Shown here piece after piece: positions 34,043 to 46,047 of a DNA stretch of 64,000 nt (position 1 is its first letter; every line of letters begins with the position of its first letter). The notes beneath the pieces were generated by a model. It made no database searches. It was not told where the DNA came from and saw nothing but the letters and a program-made list of their open reading frames with translations. Origin of the DNA: Bilabrum cf. latius (Eukaryota; Bigyra: Bicosoecida; Bigyra; Bicosoecida). Where the stretch lies: NCBI GenBank assembly GCA_965178125.1, contig OZ237759.1, positions 744,001 to 808,000 on the forward strand, in the 5' to 3' direction. Made by a program: the position numbers and the translations under genes.

Positions 34043-35556
34043 TTCATGGCCGCGATGACGAGCACGATAAGCGTGGCACTGATTCCGTAGCCGCAGCTGC
34101 GGTCGAAGCATTCGGACATAGTAGCCGCGGAATGAGGCCGCATTTGCCCATACAGGCTTCGTGTGCGATGCCCTAGGGTAAGCCACCTTTACTCGCAACT
34201 TTTCAGCGACTTACTGAGCAAGCGTTATCATTATTGTAGGGCACAAGCGGGAGCAGGGCGCAACACTCGGGGCATCCGGACCCGGGTGCAAGCGAGGATC
34301 AAGTGGGCGTGGGTGACAACGAGTACGAAGACACTGGCAGTGACGCAGAATCTGTATTTGCAGCTCGGCTCAGAATCGGTGGCCTTCGCAGCCGCGCAGC
34401 ATGGCTGCCTTGGCGCCTATACGAAGCCTGTGACAGCGATAGTGACTGCTCTGACCTTGCTCGTGAGTTACAACCAGCGCATCAGCAGCCGTAGCTTGCT
34501 TCTTCATCCGCGGCATGCCAACTCGCAGTGACGCCTTCTACTAATTTGCGGCGGTCCAACTTTGACACGCATGCATGGAGTCTCTCTGCGGCTTCAGGGG
34601 TCCAGTATCAACCGATTGCAGTGCCAGACAGTTTTCGAGAATCGGATTCAGAAGTGAGCTCAGAGGCAGTGAAGCGCGTTTCTCCAAAGATTGCTGCAGT
34701 TCTCAAGGCAATGAAAAGTGCAGCTAGAGATAGGCACTCATCTAGTTCGACTGATAGAAAGTCCGTGACGGGGAGCTCTGCAGCGGCGGACTCCTAGTCC
34801 CTGCATGGCTAGGAGAGAACGTTGACGCCTGCATCGAGGCCTGACACGAGCTCCAGTGCAGGGGAGAGGCTGCTTTCACTGAAGTGGCACCCCTCGGACG
34901 CTCACCCGGATAGTGTTCAAGCATGCTCAGCCGTAGTCGAGCAAGCAAATGCGGATGCTCGGAATTCTAGGGGCAAAGCCGGAGCCGACGACGATACCAA
35001 AGCCGACGCTGATGCTGGGGCTAGTGCTGGCGCCCAAGCTGATGCTGATACTTGCGGTACGGCCGAAGCACAAGATGGGATTGGATCTACTGACTTCGGT
35101 GCTTGGACTGCGGCTGTAGCGGCTGTAGGTAGGCTTGAAATCGACGAGGCTGGCATGTCAACTGAACTTGCATGCCCCAGTACTGCATTGGGTGACGGAG
35201 AGCCAGCAGAACTCGTTGATGGAGAAAGACTGCGGGATGGCGAAGGATGCCATGGCCGCTTATCAGTTGGTGAACATGTAGGTGCGGCTCCTCGTGCAGG
35301 TGCAGGTGCAGGTGCAGGTGCAGGTGCAGGTGCAGGTGCAGGTGCAGGTGCAGGTGCAGGTGCAGGTGCAGGTGCAGGTGCAGGCACGGGACAAATCGCC
35401 GGCGGCAAGCGAGCAAGGCGGCTCAGGGATTCTGATTCCGATTCCATCCGGTCGACTGCCTCGAGGGGGTCTGCCTTCAATGGCTACGTGAGGCTGACAC
35501 AGCTTGACGGGGAGGCCATCAGCTCCACGAGCCGCAAGCGTACAAAGATCGTGTGA
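32509..35556 (+). CDS. Large disordered protein with poly-Ser, Gly-Arg and Ala-Gly repeat tracts
   Basis: ATG at 32509 in a good context (AAAAAATGT) opens 1015 codons to a TGA, crossing eleven TAGs (32614, 32626, 32980, 33049, 33583, 33862, 34174, 34237, 34492, 34795, 34810). The N-terminal 300 residues look folded and helical, with a hydrophobic segment VFALIVINLLVQVGLL. After that come poly-Ser (about 33459-33520), a GR repeat of about 50 residues, an acidic patch (DSDSDCSDL), a 15-fold AG repeat and a basic end containing KRARRLRDSDSDS. RG tracts plus acidic and Ser-rich parts are common in RNA-binding or nuclear proteins, but there is no fold to name. Confidence 0.72.
33899..34046 (+). 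repeat. (CGTGGT)n coding microsatellite
   Basis: Hexanucleotide repeat with CTTGGT and CATGGT variants. In the gene's frame it encodes alternating Gly and Arg with a few Leu or His. It also stays open in the other frames and on the minus strand, which creates spurious Val-rich and His-Asp ORFs. Confidence 0.9.
35295..35384 (+). repeat. (GCAGGT)15 coding microsatellite
   Basis: Fifteen perfect hexamers encode an Ala-Gly repeat near the C-terminus of the large disordered protein. Perfect identity of all units points to recent slippage. Confidence 0.9.
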
Positions 35557-35776
35557 TGAACCATTGCTGAACGGTGACGATGTAGCAGGTTCATGCTTGG
35601 AAGGGCTGGATGTTTAGGGCATCCATTTTGGATTTTGATGTGTTCATTTAATTTTTTTTATAGCTTTGACGCGCTACACGATCCCGATGGGGTCATGTGC
35701 GATCATATCCGGAGCCGTAAATAAATTTCGTGCGCGTCGATTGGCACTCCATACCACACAGCGGAAGAATTTCATC

Positions 35777-36457
35777 ATGGCAGCTGCTTCCGAGCCAACC
35801 ACTGAGTCAGTTTTTGAAGGAGTTGCGTCGTTCAAGCCCGCTGCAGATATCTCCGTGAGAATGCTGTCGAAAGTTTGATAGATCCGACCTGCGCATTTTC
35901 CTTTCGGAATCCACTACTTTCCCCTGCTGGAATCTTCTTTCACTCAGGTGGTATTTTCTTCTGGATTTGAGGTTACGCAAGAAACTTCCGGGGTGGAGGG
36001 AGCACCGGCCAAGACTGCCGAGGTCCCGACGGTGAAGCTTGGCGGAGCCAAGGAGGGTTCCTTGTACACGGTCATCCTGTCAGACCCAGACGCCCCCAGC
36101 ACCACTGACCGCAAGTTCGGAGAATGGATCCACTATCGCGTCGTGAATTGCCCAGCGGCCACTGACGGGACCCTCACGCTGTCCGAAGGGCAGGACACGG
36201 TTGCGTACGTGGGCCCTGCTCCGGGCGACGGCAGCGGCAAGCACAGGTACACTTTGGTGGTGTACGAGCAGGACAAGAAAATCGAGGAGGATGGAGACAA
36301 GATTGCGGCAGACAGTGGGTTTGCGCCCAGGCGGTCCTTCAACTCGAGCAAGTACGCGGAGGAGCGCTCACTCACTCCAGTCGCGGCTGTTCGGTTCTTG
36401 GCCGCATTCGACGACAGCGTGCCAGCTGCGCACAAGAAGCTGACCGGGCAGTCCTGA
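35777..36457 (+). CDS. Phosphatidylethanolamine-binding protein (PEBP) family
   Basis: Exons 35777-35872 and 35948-36457 (75-bp intron, GTTTGA...CTCAG, a weak donor) encode 201 aa. PEBP landmarks are clear: SDPDAPS, GEWIHYRVVNCP and GPAPGDGSGKHRYTLVVYEQ, which together form the anion-binding pocket, followed by RRSFNSSKYAEE. No TAG is present; stop is TGA. PEBP proteins bind phospholipid head groups and act as kinase or protease regulators or as flowering-type signals in different lineages, so the role here is open. An in-frame ATG at 35687 would add 30 residues (MGSCAIISGAV...) that might be an organelle-targeting peptide. I chose 35777 because it gives the usual start of the domain. Confidence 0.88.
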
Positions 36458-36838
36458 GAGATGCATGACAATACATTTGGTGCTGTGCCAGCGGTCCAGG
36501 AAGCGCCGGCGCCTTTCTCCATCGAACCGGGCGCCTCGCTGAGCAAGGGTGTCCATGACAATGTGGGGGCATGCTCGGCTGGGAGAGCGCTGCTGGAGCA
36601 GCCATACGGCGCGAGGATGGCCAGCTATTTCGAATTGGCGGGGGTGATTATGGTTACAATGCAGATTGCGTGTACAGCCTGCAAAACCTGCTATGCATCA
36701 CTGTTCCATTCCCGGCCCACGTAGCCCACCAACCTAGTCCAGTGCCTTGACTTGGTCGCAAACTGTAGCACTGTGCAGTTCCTGGACCCAAGCCATATCA
36801 TTACCGGGCCAGCCGGGCCCCGATCTGATTTATTCAAT

Positions 36839-39800
36839 ATGTCTGATGGTAAAATCTTAGAGGCTGAAGTACGAGCTGTGCTGCAGGCCGCTGGGCAATC
36901 GCAGCGAACAGTCGAGAGGACGCTGCGTGCCACTGAGGACACGCTGGTGTCGTCCATGAAGCATGTGTTCGGCAAAGCAGACATGTAGGATGGCAGGGAT
37001 GAGCGTAGACTTGCTTTATCATACATTTAGCACGCTGCTCCCGAGGCGAGGCTGAAACGGCACGGAATCGATGTTGGCGGCGCAGTTTCCGTTGGTGGCG
37101 GAATGTCGAAGCGAGCCGTAGTTGACTTTCGCAGGAAAGCAGCAGAAGCGTGCAAGGCCACAGGCGTTGACGATGGTCCGGATGACAGCGACGAGGAGCA
37201 GGAGCTGGATGTACTGGCTCATTCGACTCTGGACGACGACTTGCTGCTGGCTGCTGCAAGCAGCAGGGCTGATGCTGCGGAGTTCTCTCCACCAAGCGCG
37301 CGCAGCGCGAGCGGGCGAATTGGGGGTCCATTGAACTCATCCAGGAACGGGCGAAGGTCTTCATCGCCGGAGTTTGTCGCTTCGGCATCCGAGGCGGTCA
37401 GGAGACATGCTGGCGGTGGGCAGAGCAATGGGATCTCCTTGCCGCACCCTCCGTACGGCAGCGACGCAAACGATACCGTTGATGCCGTGCACGATCAAGT
37501 TGGGATTTCCAGCGAGTACAGCGCGGGCGACATAGCCGCCAAGCCGACACCTAGCCGGGCAATTGCTCCCTTCGAGCGCCAGAAGAGCGTTGCCCGCTCA
37601 TTGGTCCAGCAGTGGCTCGGCCGAACGGCGTCGGAGCGAGCAAGGCTCGTTGACGAGCAAATTGACGTTGAAACGTACGGCAGAGGGCGTGGTGGGCGGC
37701 GGGCGAGCACAGGCGAGGTCGCAAGCGGGTCGACTGCCGATGGTCGGTCGCAAGGCTCCGCCCCTCTCCTCTTGCGGCCATTTTCCCCCCGGCTGGACCG
37801 GGAGGGCGCTGCCCTTGACACGCTGGGGGCATCTGGTCCCGTGTCTGCCTCGCTGCTCCCACACGACCCCGAGGACGGCGAGGGAGCGAGGGCGCGGAGT
37901 AGTAGAGCTGGAGCGGGCAGTGACGCAAGCCACGGGACGGGGGACTCGTCGGGCCCAGCCACGGAGGAGTTGCACGCGCCGAGGAGCGGCGGGAGCGCCG
38001 CTGCCTCTGTACTGCGCTGGCAATCGGCGCAGCTTAGGTTCTGGAGGAGACGGGCCAGGAGGTGGAGGGCGGTCTCGGCTGCCTGCGTGGTGCTTGGGCA
38101 GGAGGCACTGGAGGCCGCGGGGCGGAGGGCGGAGAAATCGCTGAGGGCGGGGCTGGTGCGCGTGCGTCGCGCCGCGGAAGACTCTCTGGATGGCGTTGGT
38201 CGCAAGGCCCGCGCCCGGGAAGCAGCCGCGGTGAAGCGGGCGAGGGAGGAGGTGGCCTCAATGCGGAGGTCCATCGAGGAGCAGGTAAAAGGGAGGGTGG
38301 CTGCTCTGGGGGTGCAGGCGGAGGAGAGGATCCGGAGGGTGCTGGAGCAGCAGGATGAGGTGGTCAATGCGGCGGTGGCCAAAGAGAAGGAGGCAAGAGA
38401 GGAGGCGGAGGCAGAGGTAAGGCAGTGGGAGGCGAGGACAGCCGTGGTGTGCAGGCTGTGCGAGGTGCTGCACGGGGCTCTAGCCAGCGTGGGGCTCTCA
38501 ATCGGGGCGGCGAGCGGAAGGGTGGATCTTGACGTGGTGAGGAGGGCGATGCAAGAGTCGCAGAGGGGGGAGGGGACTGCGGGTGCCGGGTTGCTATCCG
38601 CCCGAAGCGTCGGCTCAAGGGGGGGGAGCAGGGGCGGGAGCAGAGGGGGTGTGCGATCAAGGGGAGGACCAGGGAAGGACGGTGCCGACGATTTTGAAGA
38701 TGAAGACAACGAGGGATCTGCCGCGTGGCTCCGGAGGCTAGGCGAGGAAGAGGCGCGGGAGGTGGAGAAAGAAGCAGCAGAGGTGGCCAAAGCCGGGGGT
38801 GAGGGTCCTGCGAGCATGAAGCGAAAGAGACCAACGCCTGGGAAACAGCCAGCGGGGTCCTCTGCAGAAGCGGCTGGCAGTTCCATGGAATCATCCGGAG
38901 GAGTGCACGACGGCGACGGCAAAGGCGAAGGCAGGACGCCCAGTGGCTCCGGGGAGCAGCCCCTGGATCTCGCTGTGCCGCTGAAGGCGCTCCGGGAGGA
39001 GCGAAAGGACTTCCTGGAGAGTATTCGGAGCGCGGCCACGGGGAACGGGAGAAGGCAGAGCGGGGGCGGTCTCGGTGGGGGAACAACAGCGCGGTCCAGG
39101 GCCAGTGACGACGATTCCGAATCCGAGAACGGAGCCCTGCGAGCTCGGCTGGCGGTGGATAGCGGCCGCGAGGCATTCCTAGAGGTGGTCAAAGAGGCTG
39201 GATTCGATCCTGGAGAGGTGGTCAAAGGAGGCGAGGACGAGCCATCTGCCAGTGGGGGGCTGCGTTCGATTGCAGACGTGGTCGCAAGCGCCAAGAAAGA
39301 GAAGCAGAAGAGGAGAGCCGTTGCGCAGAGGAAGAGGCTGGCAGGGGCGGCGCTGGCGCTGGCCATGCGGCCAGCCAGGCTGGGGTTGGAGCATGCAAGC
39401 AACGAGGAGATCCACGCGAGGGGCAGCAGGCTCAAGAGCAGGCTGGAGGGTCTTGCGGCGGTGGCCATGGGACGGGCTGCTGCCCTGTCCAGGTCCGAAT
39501 CCGGGTGGCACTGCGCCCTGGGGTTCTTGTCTCGGTTCGGCAGGCGGGCTGGGCGCATGGCGCAGCGGGTGCTGAAACTGGAGCAGGCGCTGCGGGGGAT
39601 GAAGCAGGAGGCGGCCAAGGCGCGAGAGGAGGCCGACAGGGCGCTGGCGGGCCACACGGTGGACGCTCTCGACGAGCTGCTGAAACGAGGGGCGGAGCAG
39701 AGGGCGCAGACGGAGCGCGAGCGCAGGGGGGTCAAGATGGTCACTGAGTCCATGCAGACGGGCTTCACCGTGGGAGAGCTCAAGCTCATCGAGAAGATCC

Positions 39801-41872
39801 AGAGGAAGTTCCGCAGGATTCGCCGCGGCGCCGCCGCTGTGCCAGAAACACCAAAGGCTATCCCGAATCCGGAGCGGGTCCGTCGGCAGAGCTTGTTCTC
39901 TGATATGGGCGACGAGGTAGTGGAGGCCGAGGAGGCAGGGAAAGAGGGGGGGGCAGGCAACAAGGCAGTTGAAGGTAACGCATCGGAAGACCGGGTGGTA
40001 GATCCTATCCCGTACGAGGGCGACGCTCCCGAGCGGTCATAGGAGCAAGAAAACATAGCCGACAAGCCGGATCGCCATAGCACTCCCGTCCCCGCCTACC
40101 CCTCGTTGATGAGCGAGCAAACTCCTGTTCCCGTCGAGCAACCATCCAGGGACTCTGCAGCGTGGCGGATGGAGCCGCAGGAAGGAGAGAGCACCAACGA
40201 CAGGACGAGTAGCGCTGGCAGGGAACAAGCCAGGGAACGCGACAACCCCGGTACGAGAGACAGCGATCTCATTGACGCTGCGGTAGCTAGGGAACAAGCC
40301 AGGGAACAGCTGGCCTCCCAGGCTTCGAAGAGAAAGGTCCTAGGGAACAGACCCGGCACGGGGGACGGTCGTGTCTCTAGGGGGAACGGCGGGGCTGCCG
40401 CAGCCGGGGAGGGCAGGGGCTTGCGCGGAGTGACCGGTGCCGGCAGGGGCCACAAGCCCAGGCCTGCCAGCTCGCGGCCGGCCCCGCCGCCGCGGCCGCT
40501 CACGGGAGGGGGAAACTCGCCCCTGCATGCCGCGTCTCCCGCCGTGCGAGTGGGCATGGGTGTGCCGCAAGGTGGCCAAAGTGGGGAGGATGTGGATCCG
40601 GAGCTTGAGGACCGCATTCGCCCAACTAGCCGGGAGTCGGGTGCAAGCCTCTTTGGTCACCAGCAGGCCCTGCTGGAAGAGAGCGACTCGGAATTAGAAT
40701 CGCCCTCTCCGTACGGCCACAGACGGGGCAACGTACCTGGGGAACAAGTGATTCAAGGGGAACAGCCGCGGTGGCGAGGAGACCCCAAGGAGGACCCTGC
40801 TGTCGGCTCGCACAACCGAAGCTAGACTAGGCAAGGCATTCACAGCATTCGTAGCAACAGAAGCGGCATCACGCAACGAAGAAAGGGGGGGCGGATAGCC
40901 CCTAGCGGGCTCCTGGCCCACGCCCAGGTGCAACCGAGCGGACCCACTCGTCTCGCCATCCGCCGCCGCGGCCTGATCCGTCCCCCGAGCGAGACCACCA
41001 CGGCGCTCGCCGAGAGGATCTCGAGCAGGGAGGGGCGCTCGGGGCCCCCCAGGCAGGTGGGGGCCGTGGGTTCCAGCGTACTGGTGGGTGATGATGCGCT
41101 GACAGAGGAACACCACCGCGGTGACGTCATCGGTGCGGCGGGTCACCACCATCCACCGGGCGGGCTGGTACCGCTGGACCGGGGCTACGGCGGGTCGGTT
41201 GTGGAACACGAAGGGCTCGGGCTGCTCGACGCAGGCTCGCTGGAATAGCGTGCACTTTCTGGTATAGAGCTACCGCCGAATTCCCGCACGGCCTCCACGC
41301 CGGTCCTGAAGCAGCGTGCGTCTAGAGAACATGCGCGGATGGCCCGGTTGCAGGGACTGCAAGAGTCCCCCATACGCATGCACCCTGGGGAATGGGGCGG
41401 CCCTGGTGGAGGCGAGAAAGGCGCTGCTTGGGGTGCATCAAGAATCCGAACCGAGGCAGGCCACGAGTCGGCAATGCGGGCTGCCAGCCGGTACGCAGGG
41501 GGTACGAGTCGGCACGCACAGTCCACCGGTGGGTTGCCGTCTCTGTGGGACCGGGGTGGCGATACCGCGATAGCAGAGTCGAAGGTTGCAGCCACCGCTC
41601 AGCGGAACCGGCGCCGCGCACCCCGGGGTCTGGGGGCGAGTGGCGCGGTGCCTGCGGGGAGGCAGCAGGGGGTCCTACCCCGCAATGGGGGAGGGGGAGA
41701 GCTGATGATGTTCCTGGGACCCTCGGGGGAGCGCATGGGGCCGCAGGGCGGCAGGCCGATGAAGCAGTCCCTTGCACGGGGCGAGGACCTGGTGAGCCGC
41801 TCCAGCAAGGCGGGGTTTGTTCCTCGGAGGATGCCGAGGACGGCGGCGATGCGGAGGAGAGGGCCCGGTTGA
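36839..41872 (+). CDS. Very large coiled-coil/disordered protein (1677 aa)
   Basis: ATG at 36839 (MSDGKILEAEVRAVLQ) opens 1677 codons to TGA at 41870-41872, with TAGs at 36986, 37028, 40040, 40823 and 41246. The pieces read as six unrelated ORFs under the standard code. Residues about 1-50 form an amphipathic helix pattern, 400-545 are a long charged coiled coil rich in Ala/Arg/Glu, and the rest is low complexity rich in Gly, Ser, Arg and Glu, with SRGGSRGGSRGG repeats and a bipartite basic motif KRKRPTPGK. No enzyme domain is seen. The frame is also open back to 36461, four bases after the PEBP stop, but that stretch looks non-coding. A structural role (cytoskeletal or nuclear) is only a guess. 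Confidence 0.75.
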
Positions 41873-42076
41873 AGCGCTCCCCATGCTCCTTGCCTGATGG
41901 GTGCCACGTCGCCAGTGAGGTTGCATTCAATTTGAAGAAGTGACATACATGCAATCATGGCTATTAGGTAGCCTCCAGCCGTACCTGATGATTTCATCAC
42001 CTTGTTGCGCGGCGCCAGATGGTTCCGCACACTGCCATTTCGGTTCGTTCACGGAAGTTTCGGAAATCGCCAAATC

Positions 42077-45000
42077 ATGGAACCATCGGGTGGATGGGAC
42101 GATTCTGCCGAGCTGCAAACAGTGATTGTGCTAGCAGCAGAGCTTGAAACCACTGCAGTTTCCCTTGCACTTCGCGCCGGGTGCTGGGAGGACATGGTGG
42201 TGCCGGCTACCCAAAGCGCCGTTCTCGCCGCCATACAGCAAAAGTAGCGGAGCATATGGAGCTCGGGGACACGATCATTCATAAACGGATCAATTGGTCG
42301 CAATGGGCCGTGGTAGAGAGCGCCTGCCAGTATCCTGGCTCTGGTACAGTGCTGCGTAGCCGAGGAGGCCATTCTGTGTGCTGCAGGCTCGCAGGACGCC
42401 ATCGCTGCCTTGTGCTGTCCCGGGTTACGGCAGCAAAACAAGCATATTTCTCGACCAGCTAGACAAGCCCGTGATGAATGTATGAGACTGTGTACAATAG
42501 CACTCCTGTGCGCCAAGTGGGCGGCAGGACTGACCGAAGCGGACATTTCTGGGCTTGAGGCCGAGCTCCCCATGGCCCGACCGGGATACGCGCGTGAGTC
42601 CGAGTTTAATGCACAAGATGCAATCATATCTGGTACTCGTGCGACCCAGACGTGGAAGCAATGGATGCATGGCATGCTAGCGCCTAGCCCAGGTACTCCC
42701 TCCCGGTGTGGCCCCTTGGGACTTGCCCTGGATCTGATGGCGCAAAGCAACGCGGCGAGCGGAGGATCGAGGCACTGTACCCCGGGGTCATACTCTGGCG
42801 CGGGCATTGCCTCCTCCTCCTCCTCCTCTACGTTCTCAGACCCGAGGGTGCCTCCTCTCGCCGACACCCTTCCAGACCTCGAAGGAGCAGAGGAGCCCCC
42901 ACCGCCCCATGCCCCCGCCGTGCCGTTCGACCGGACGGTTGACGAGGATTCCTGCCCGGAGGGCGCAGAGTGGGCCAGCGACGGCAGCTCTGGCTCTGTT
43001 TCACCTCGCCCGGCGGGGTCCCTCCCCTGTCCCCCAGGGAGGGGGGCGGCTCGGGTGCTGCGGGCCTTCGTGTCGGAGCGACGGGCGCTGGACGCATGCC
43101 GCTGGATGGAGACGCTGCGGCGGGGCGGCGGCGCGCAAGGAGGTTCCGCATCCGCCCCGCCGGGTGCCTCGAGCGCGGCCAGCGAGTCGTCCAGTGGGAG
43201 TGGGAGCTGGAATGGAGGCAGCGGCGGTCTGGGACAGAGGGCCTGGACCTGGATGATTGACGCTGTGAGGGCGAGGCCCCGAGTAGCGGCAACGCTGGTG
43301 GTGCTGGGCGTGAGTCTGGCGGGGGCAGTCGCTTGGAAGGGGGCGGGGATGGCCCTTGATTACGCACGAGGTGCTGCGGGTGATGGCCCGGGCGCCGAGT
43401 CGGCTGCTGTGGCAGGCGAGGGGGTGCACGCAGATGCCCAGGCAGGACGCAATGCAGTGCAATCGGAGAGAGCACCCCGCGCCCGCAGGGACCCATCGTC
43501 TCGTGTTCCCCAGGCCGCCACAGAGGGGCTGGGGCGAGCTGCGCGGGGACAATCGGAGCAGTCCACCGGTGGATTTGGTGGGGCGCTTGGCCGCGTGGTT
43601 GAGGGGGCCGCGGGGGCCGTGAGCGGACTGGCATCGTCGTCAGCTGCACCAGAGGATGGTGGAGGAAACGGAACGGGCGCTGGTGGAGCTGCCGGTGAGG
43701 GGCGCGGCGGGCCAGCAAAACCCGCCTCCATTCCCATGACGAAGCTCAGGCCGACCATCAAGCACAGGGTCGCGCAGGGACTCCGCAAGTTCGCCGACAC
43801 GATTTCCAGCGCCGCTGATTCCATCGAAAAGGTGGAGCTGCCAAGGGCAGACCCGGACAACCCGCTGGCCAGGACCGTGATCGTGCACGACGCGACCAGC
43901 AAGACGGACATCCCCGTCGATGCTGCCAAGGCCGGCCTCAGGAGGACCGTGGAGCAGTACGGCGGGTGCGACAAGCGGGTGCAGAGGGCTAGATCCACGG
44001 CCACCTAGCGCATGAACGCCATGGATTCGCACGCGAGAGAGAAGGCCCTCATACAGGGGGGTGCCCTAGTGGCGGTTGGGGCGGCTGGATCGGCAGCGGC
44101 CATTGCCGTCCTGCAACTGGAGGCCTTGGAAGCCGCGGGAGACGTGCCAGAAGAGCTGCCCCCGATGCGGCTGGCCGGCGTGCTGCGTCGGGTTAGGCAG
44201 TGCTGCGATGAGGTGGCCGCTGCAGCTCACCAGCTCGCTGACGCAGATAGGGGTAAAGGAGGTGGTGGTGGATCTGCTGCTGGACATAGCAGCCTGATCG
44301 GGCCCGCCTCGCCAGAGGAGCAGCTCCGAGAAGATGCACTGCACGATGGTTTAGAGCTGCTGAGCCAAGAGTTGCGCGCGGCCCAAGTGGAAGCTCTCAC
44401 GCTGTGCGTGCTAGCCAGAGCACTGGGCGCATCGGAGTCGAGCAATGGCTTGCGGCAGGATGGGGATAGCGTTGGCTATGATGGTCCAGTGCTGCCTGCA
44501 AGCGGTCAAGCGCTGGCCAATGGCATGGGCGGAGTGCTGGGCGCGGTGTTTGCGAGAGCTGTAACGATGGGCTCCCTTGCGGCGACTGGAGATGCATCTC
44601 CATCACCACCAGCACCAGCACCAGCACCAGCACCACAAGGAGCATCGTCTCCCCGTGATGACACGGCAGGAGGGCGCTCCCCCACCGGGCAACTCGAAGA
44701 TTTAATGGCCCAGGGCATGCACCCTGGCAGTGAAAGAGTAGACTACAGGGCTCTAAGGCTCAGGTGGGTGCGCGCATCCGATGGTCTCGCATGTGAGTCG
44801 TCTGCTGGCTCTAGCAGGAGTAATGGCGGCAGCGCCGCATCATCGGGCGGTCCAGTCCGGTGTGTGTTGCAACCTATGTACGGCCCCGTGGTGACAGCGC
44901 CTGCACCCACCGAGGGTGTCCCCGATGCCTCATCTCCGCCGGCAAAGTCTGCTGCACCAGCTACATCGACTGCGGGTGGTGCTGGTACTGGCACCGGAGC

Positions 45001-45712
45001 CGACTCCGCGGACGATTGGCTGCTGGGAGACCTCGACGTGCATTCAGTGCGAGTCTCGCTGCAGTCTGCCCTGCACCGCGCCGCAGGCACCCTGTTTCCC
45101 TCGAGCCAGGCAGGCGGGCCCACCTGCGCGATCTGCATGGAGCGAGTGCTGCCGTGGCACGCAGCAGTGGCATCGCAGTCCCTTGGCTGCGGGAGGTCCC
45201 ACCAGCTGCACGCGAGGTGCTTCATGGAGCAGCAGACCAGGTCCCGGCCCTCCTGCAGGACGGAGGGAGACAAGTGTCCGCAATGCAGGCAGCCCATGCA
45301 GTACATCCACGCGATCGCAGTGCCCTCGCCGTTTGCCAGCCAGAGGGCGCCGGGGCAGGGGGCAGCCGGGGGGCCGGGAGAGCTCGAGGTGGTGAGGTGC
45401 CACCCCCACGATGCACAAGCCGCCGCTGAGGCTGCTGGGATCGTTGCGATCCGCGGGATTGTTGTGGCCCGCGCTGCATCTGGGGTGGGAGACGCGGCGT
45501 TGGCAGCCGACAGCAGTGCGTCGATGCGGGCGGCGGGGGCCGCGGCGTCGGCAGCATCGGGGAAGCAGCCAACGCGAGGAGATCCCATTCGCTTGCCCAA
45601 AGTGGATCGAGGAGAATCGCAGGAATCCAAGCAGGGGTCGCCGTTCCCAGAGGACGTTGGCGCTATCGATGGTGTTCGAGTGGATCATTTCGGTGGAGCA
45701 GTGCAGCGGTGA
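42077..45712 (+). CDS. Large RING-finger protein, putative membrane E3 ubiquitin ligase
   Basis: First ATG in a frame that stays open for 1211 codons to TGA, with TAGs at 42245, 42314 and 44006. The C-terminal RING (about residues 1017-1070) has CAIC, a later GCG..SHQLHARC and CPQC, fitting a RING with a longer loop between the ligand pairs. Two hydrophobic stretches, about 400-420 (ATLVVLGVSLAGAVAW) and 657-680 (ALIQGGALVAVGAAGSAAAIAV), lie on either side of the TAG at residue 644. Only by reading that TAG are the first stretch and the RING in one protein. The layout of hydrophobic helices followed by a RING resembles membrane E3 ligases such as mitochondrial MUL1, but similarity was not tested. 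The remainder is Ser/Gly/Ala-rich. Confidence 0.78.
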
Positions 45713-46047
45713 CTACCTATCAGAAGGGGCTTTGGGGTTCATGTGGAGAGTATCGTACGATTTGCATAGTTGCACAGAAGTGTCGGCGTTTCTCATTGAA
45801 CAGATTTATGAAGTAGGCTACAAGAAAAATACATGGGCTGGTTTGACCGTGTAGATTGATCGTGGAAGTCAGTCTAGCAAACAAAATGATGCGCTGAAAG
45901 CCGACGCAAAAGACACACCTGAGCGTTCGAAAAATTATTCAATGCTGAAAAGGAAGAAAACGCACGCCGGCAAAGTGCCAGCGCCGCAGCGCTCAAGGAG
46001 CGCGCGGCAATGATGACGATAGCTGCGTCCGGCTGCCCCCAGAGGGC
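45713..46047. other. Convergent intergenic region, no gene seen
   Basis: A 335-bp AT-richer spacer between the RING gene stop and the RNR stop. No ORF or repeat worth naming. Confidence 0.5.

Noticed and set aside
34178-34239. Possible 62-bp intron (GTAAGC...TTGTAG) in the 32.5-35.6 kb gene
   Set aside because: Removing it shifts the frame and soon reaches TGA, whereas reading through keeps the frame open for another 1.3 kb.
36461-36838. Upstream in-frame extension of the 1677-aa protein, starting four bases after the PEBP stop
   Set aside because: The stretch looks non-coding and would leave no intergenic space. The ATG at 36839 has a better N-terminus.
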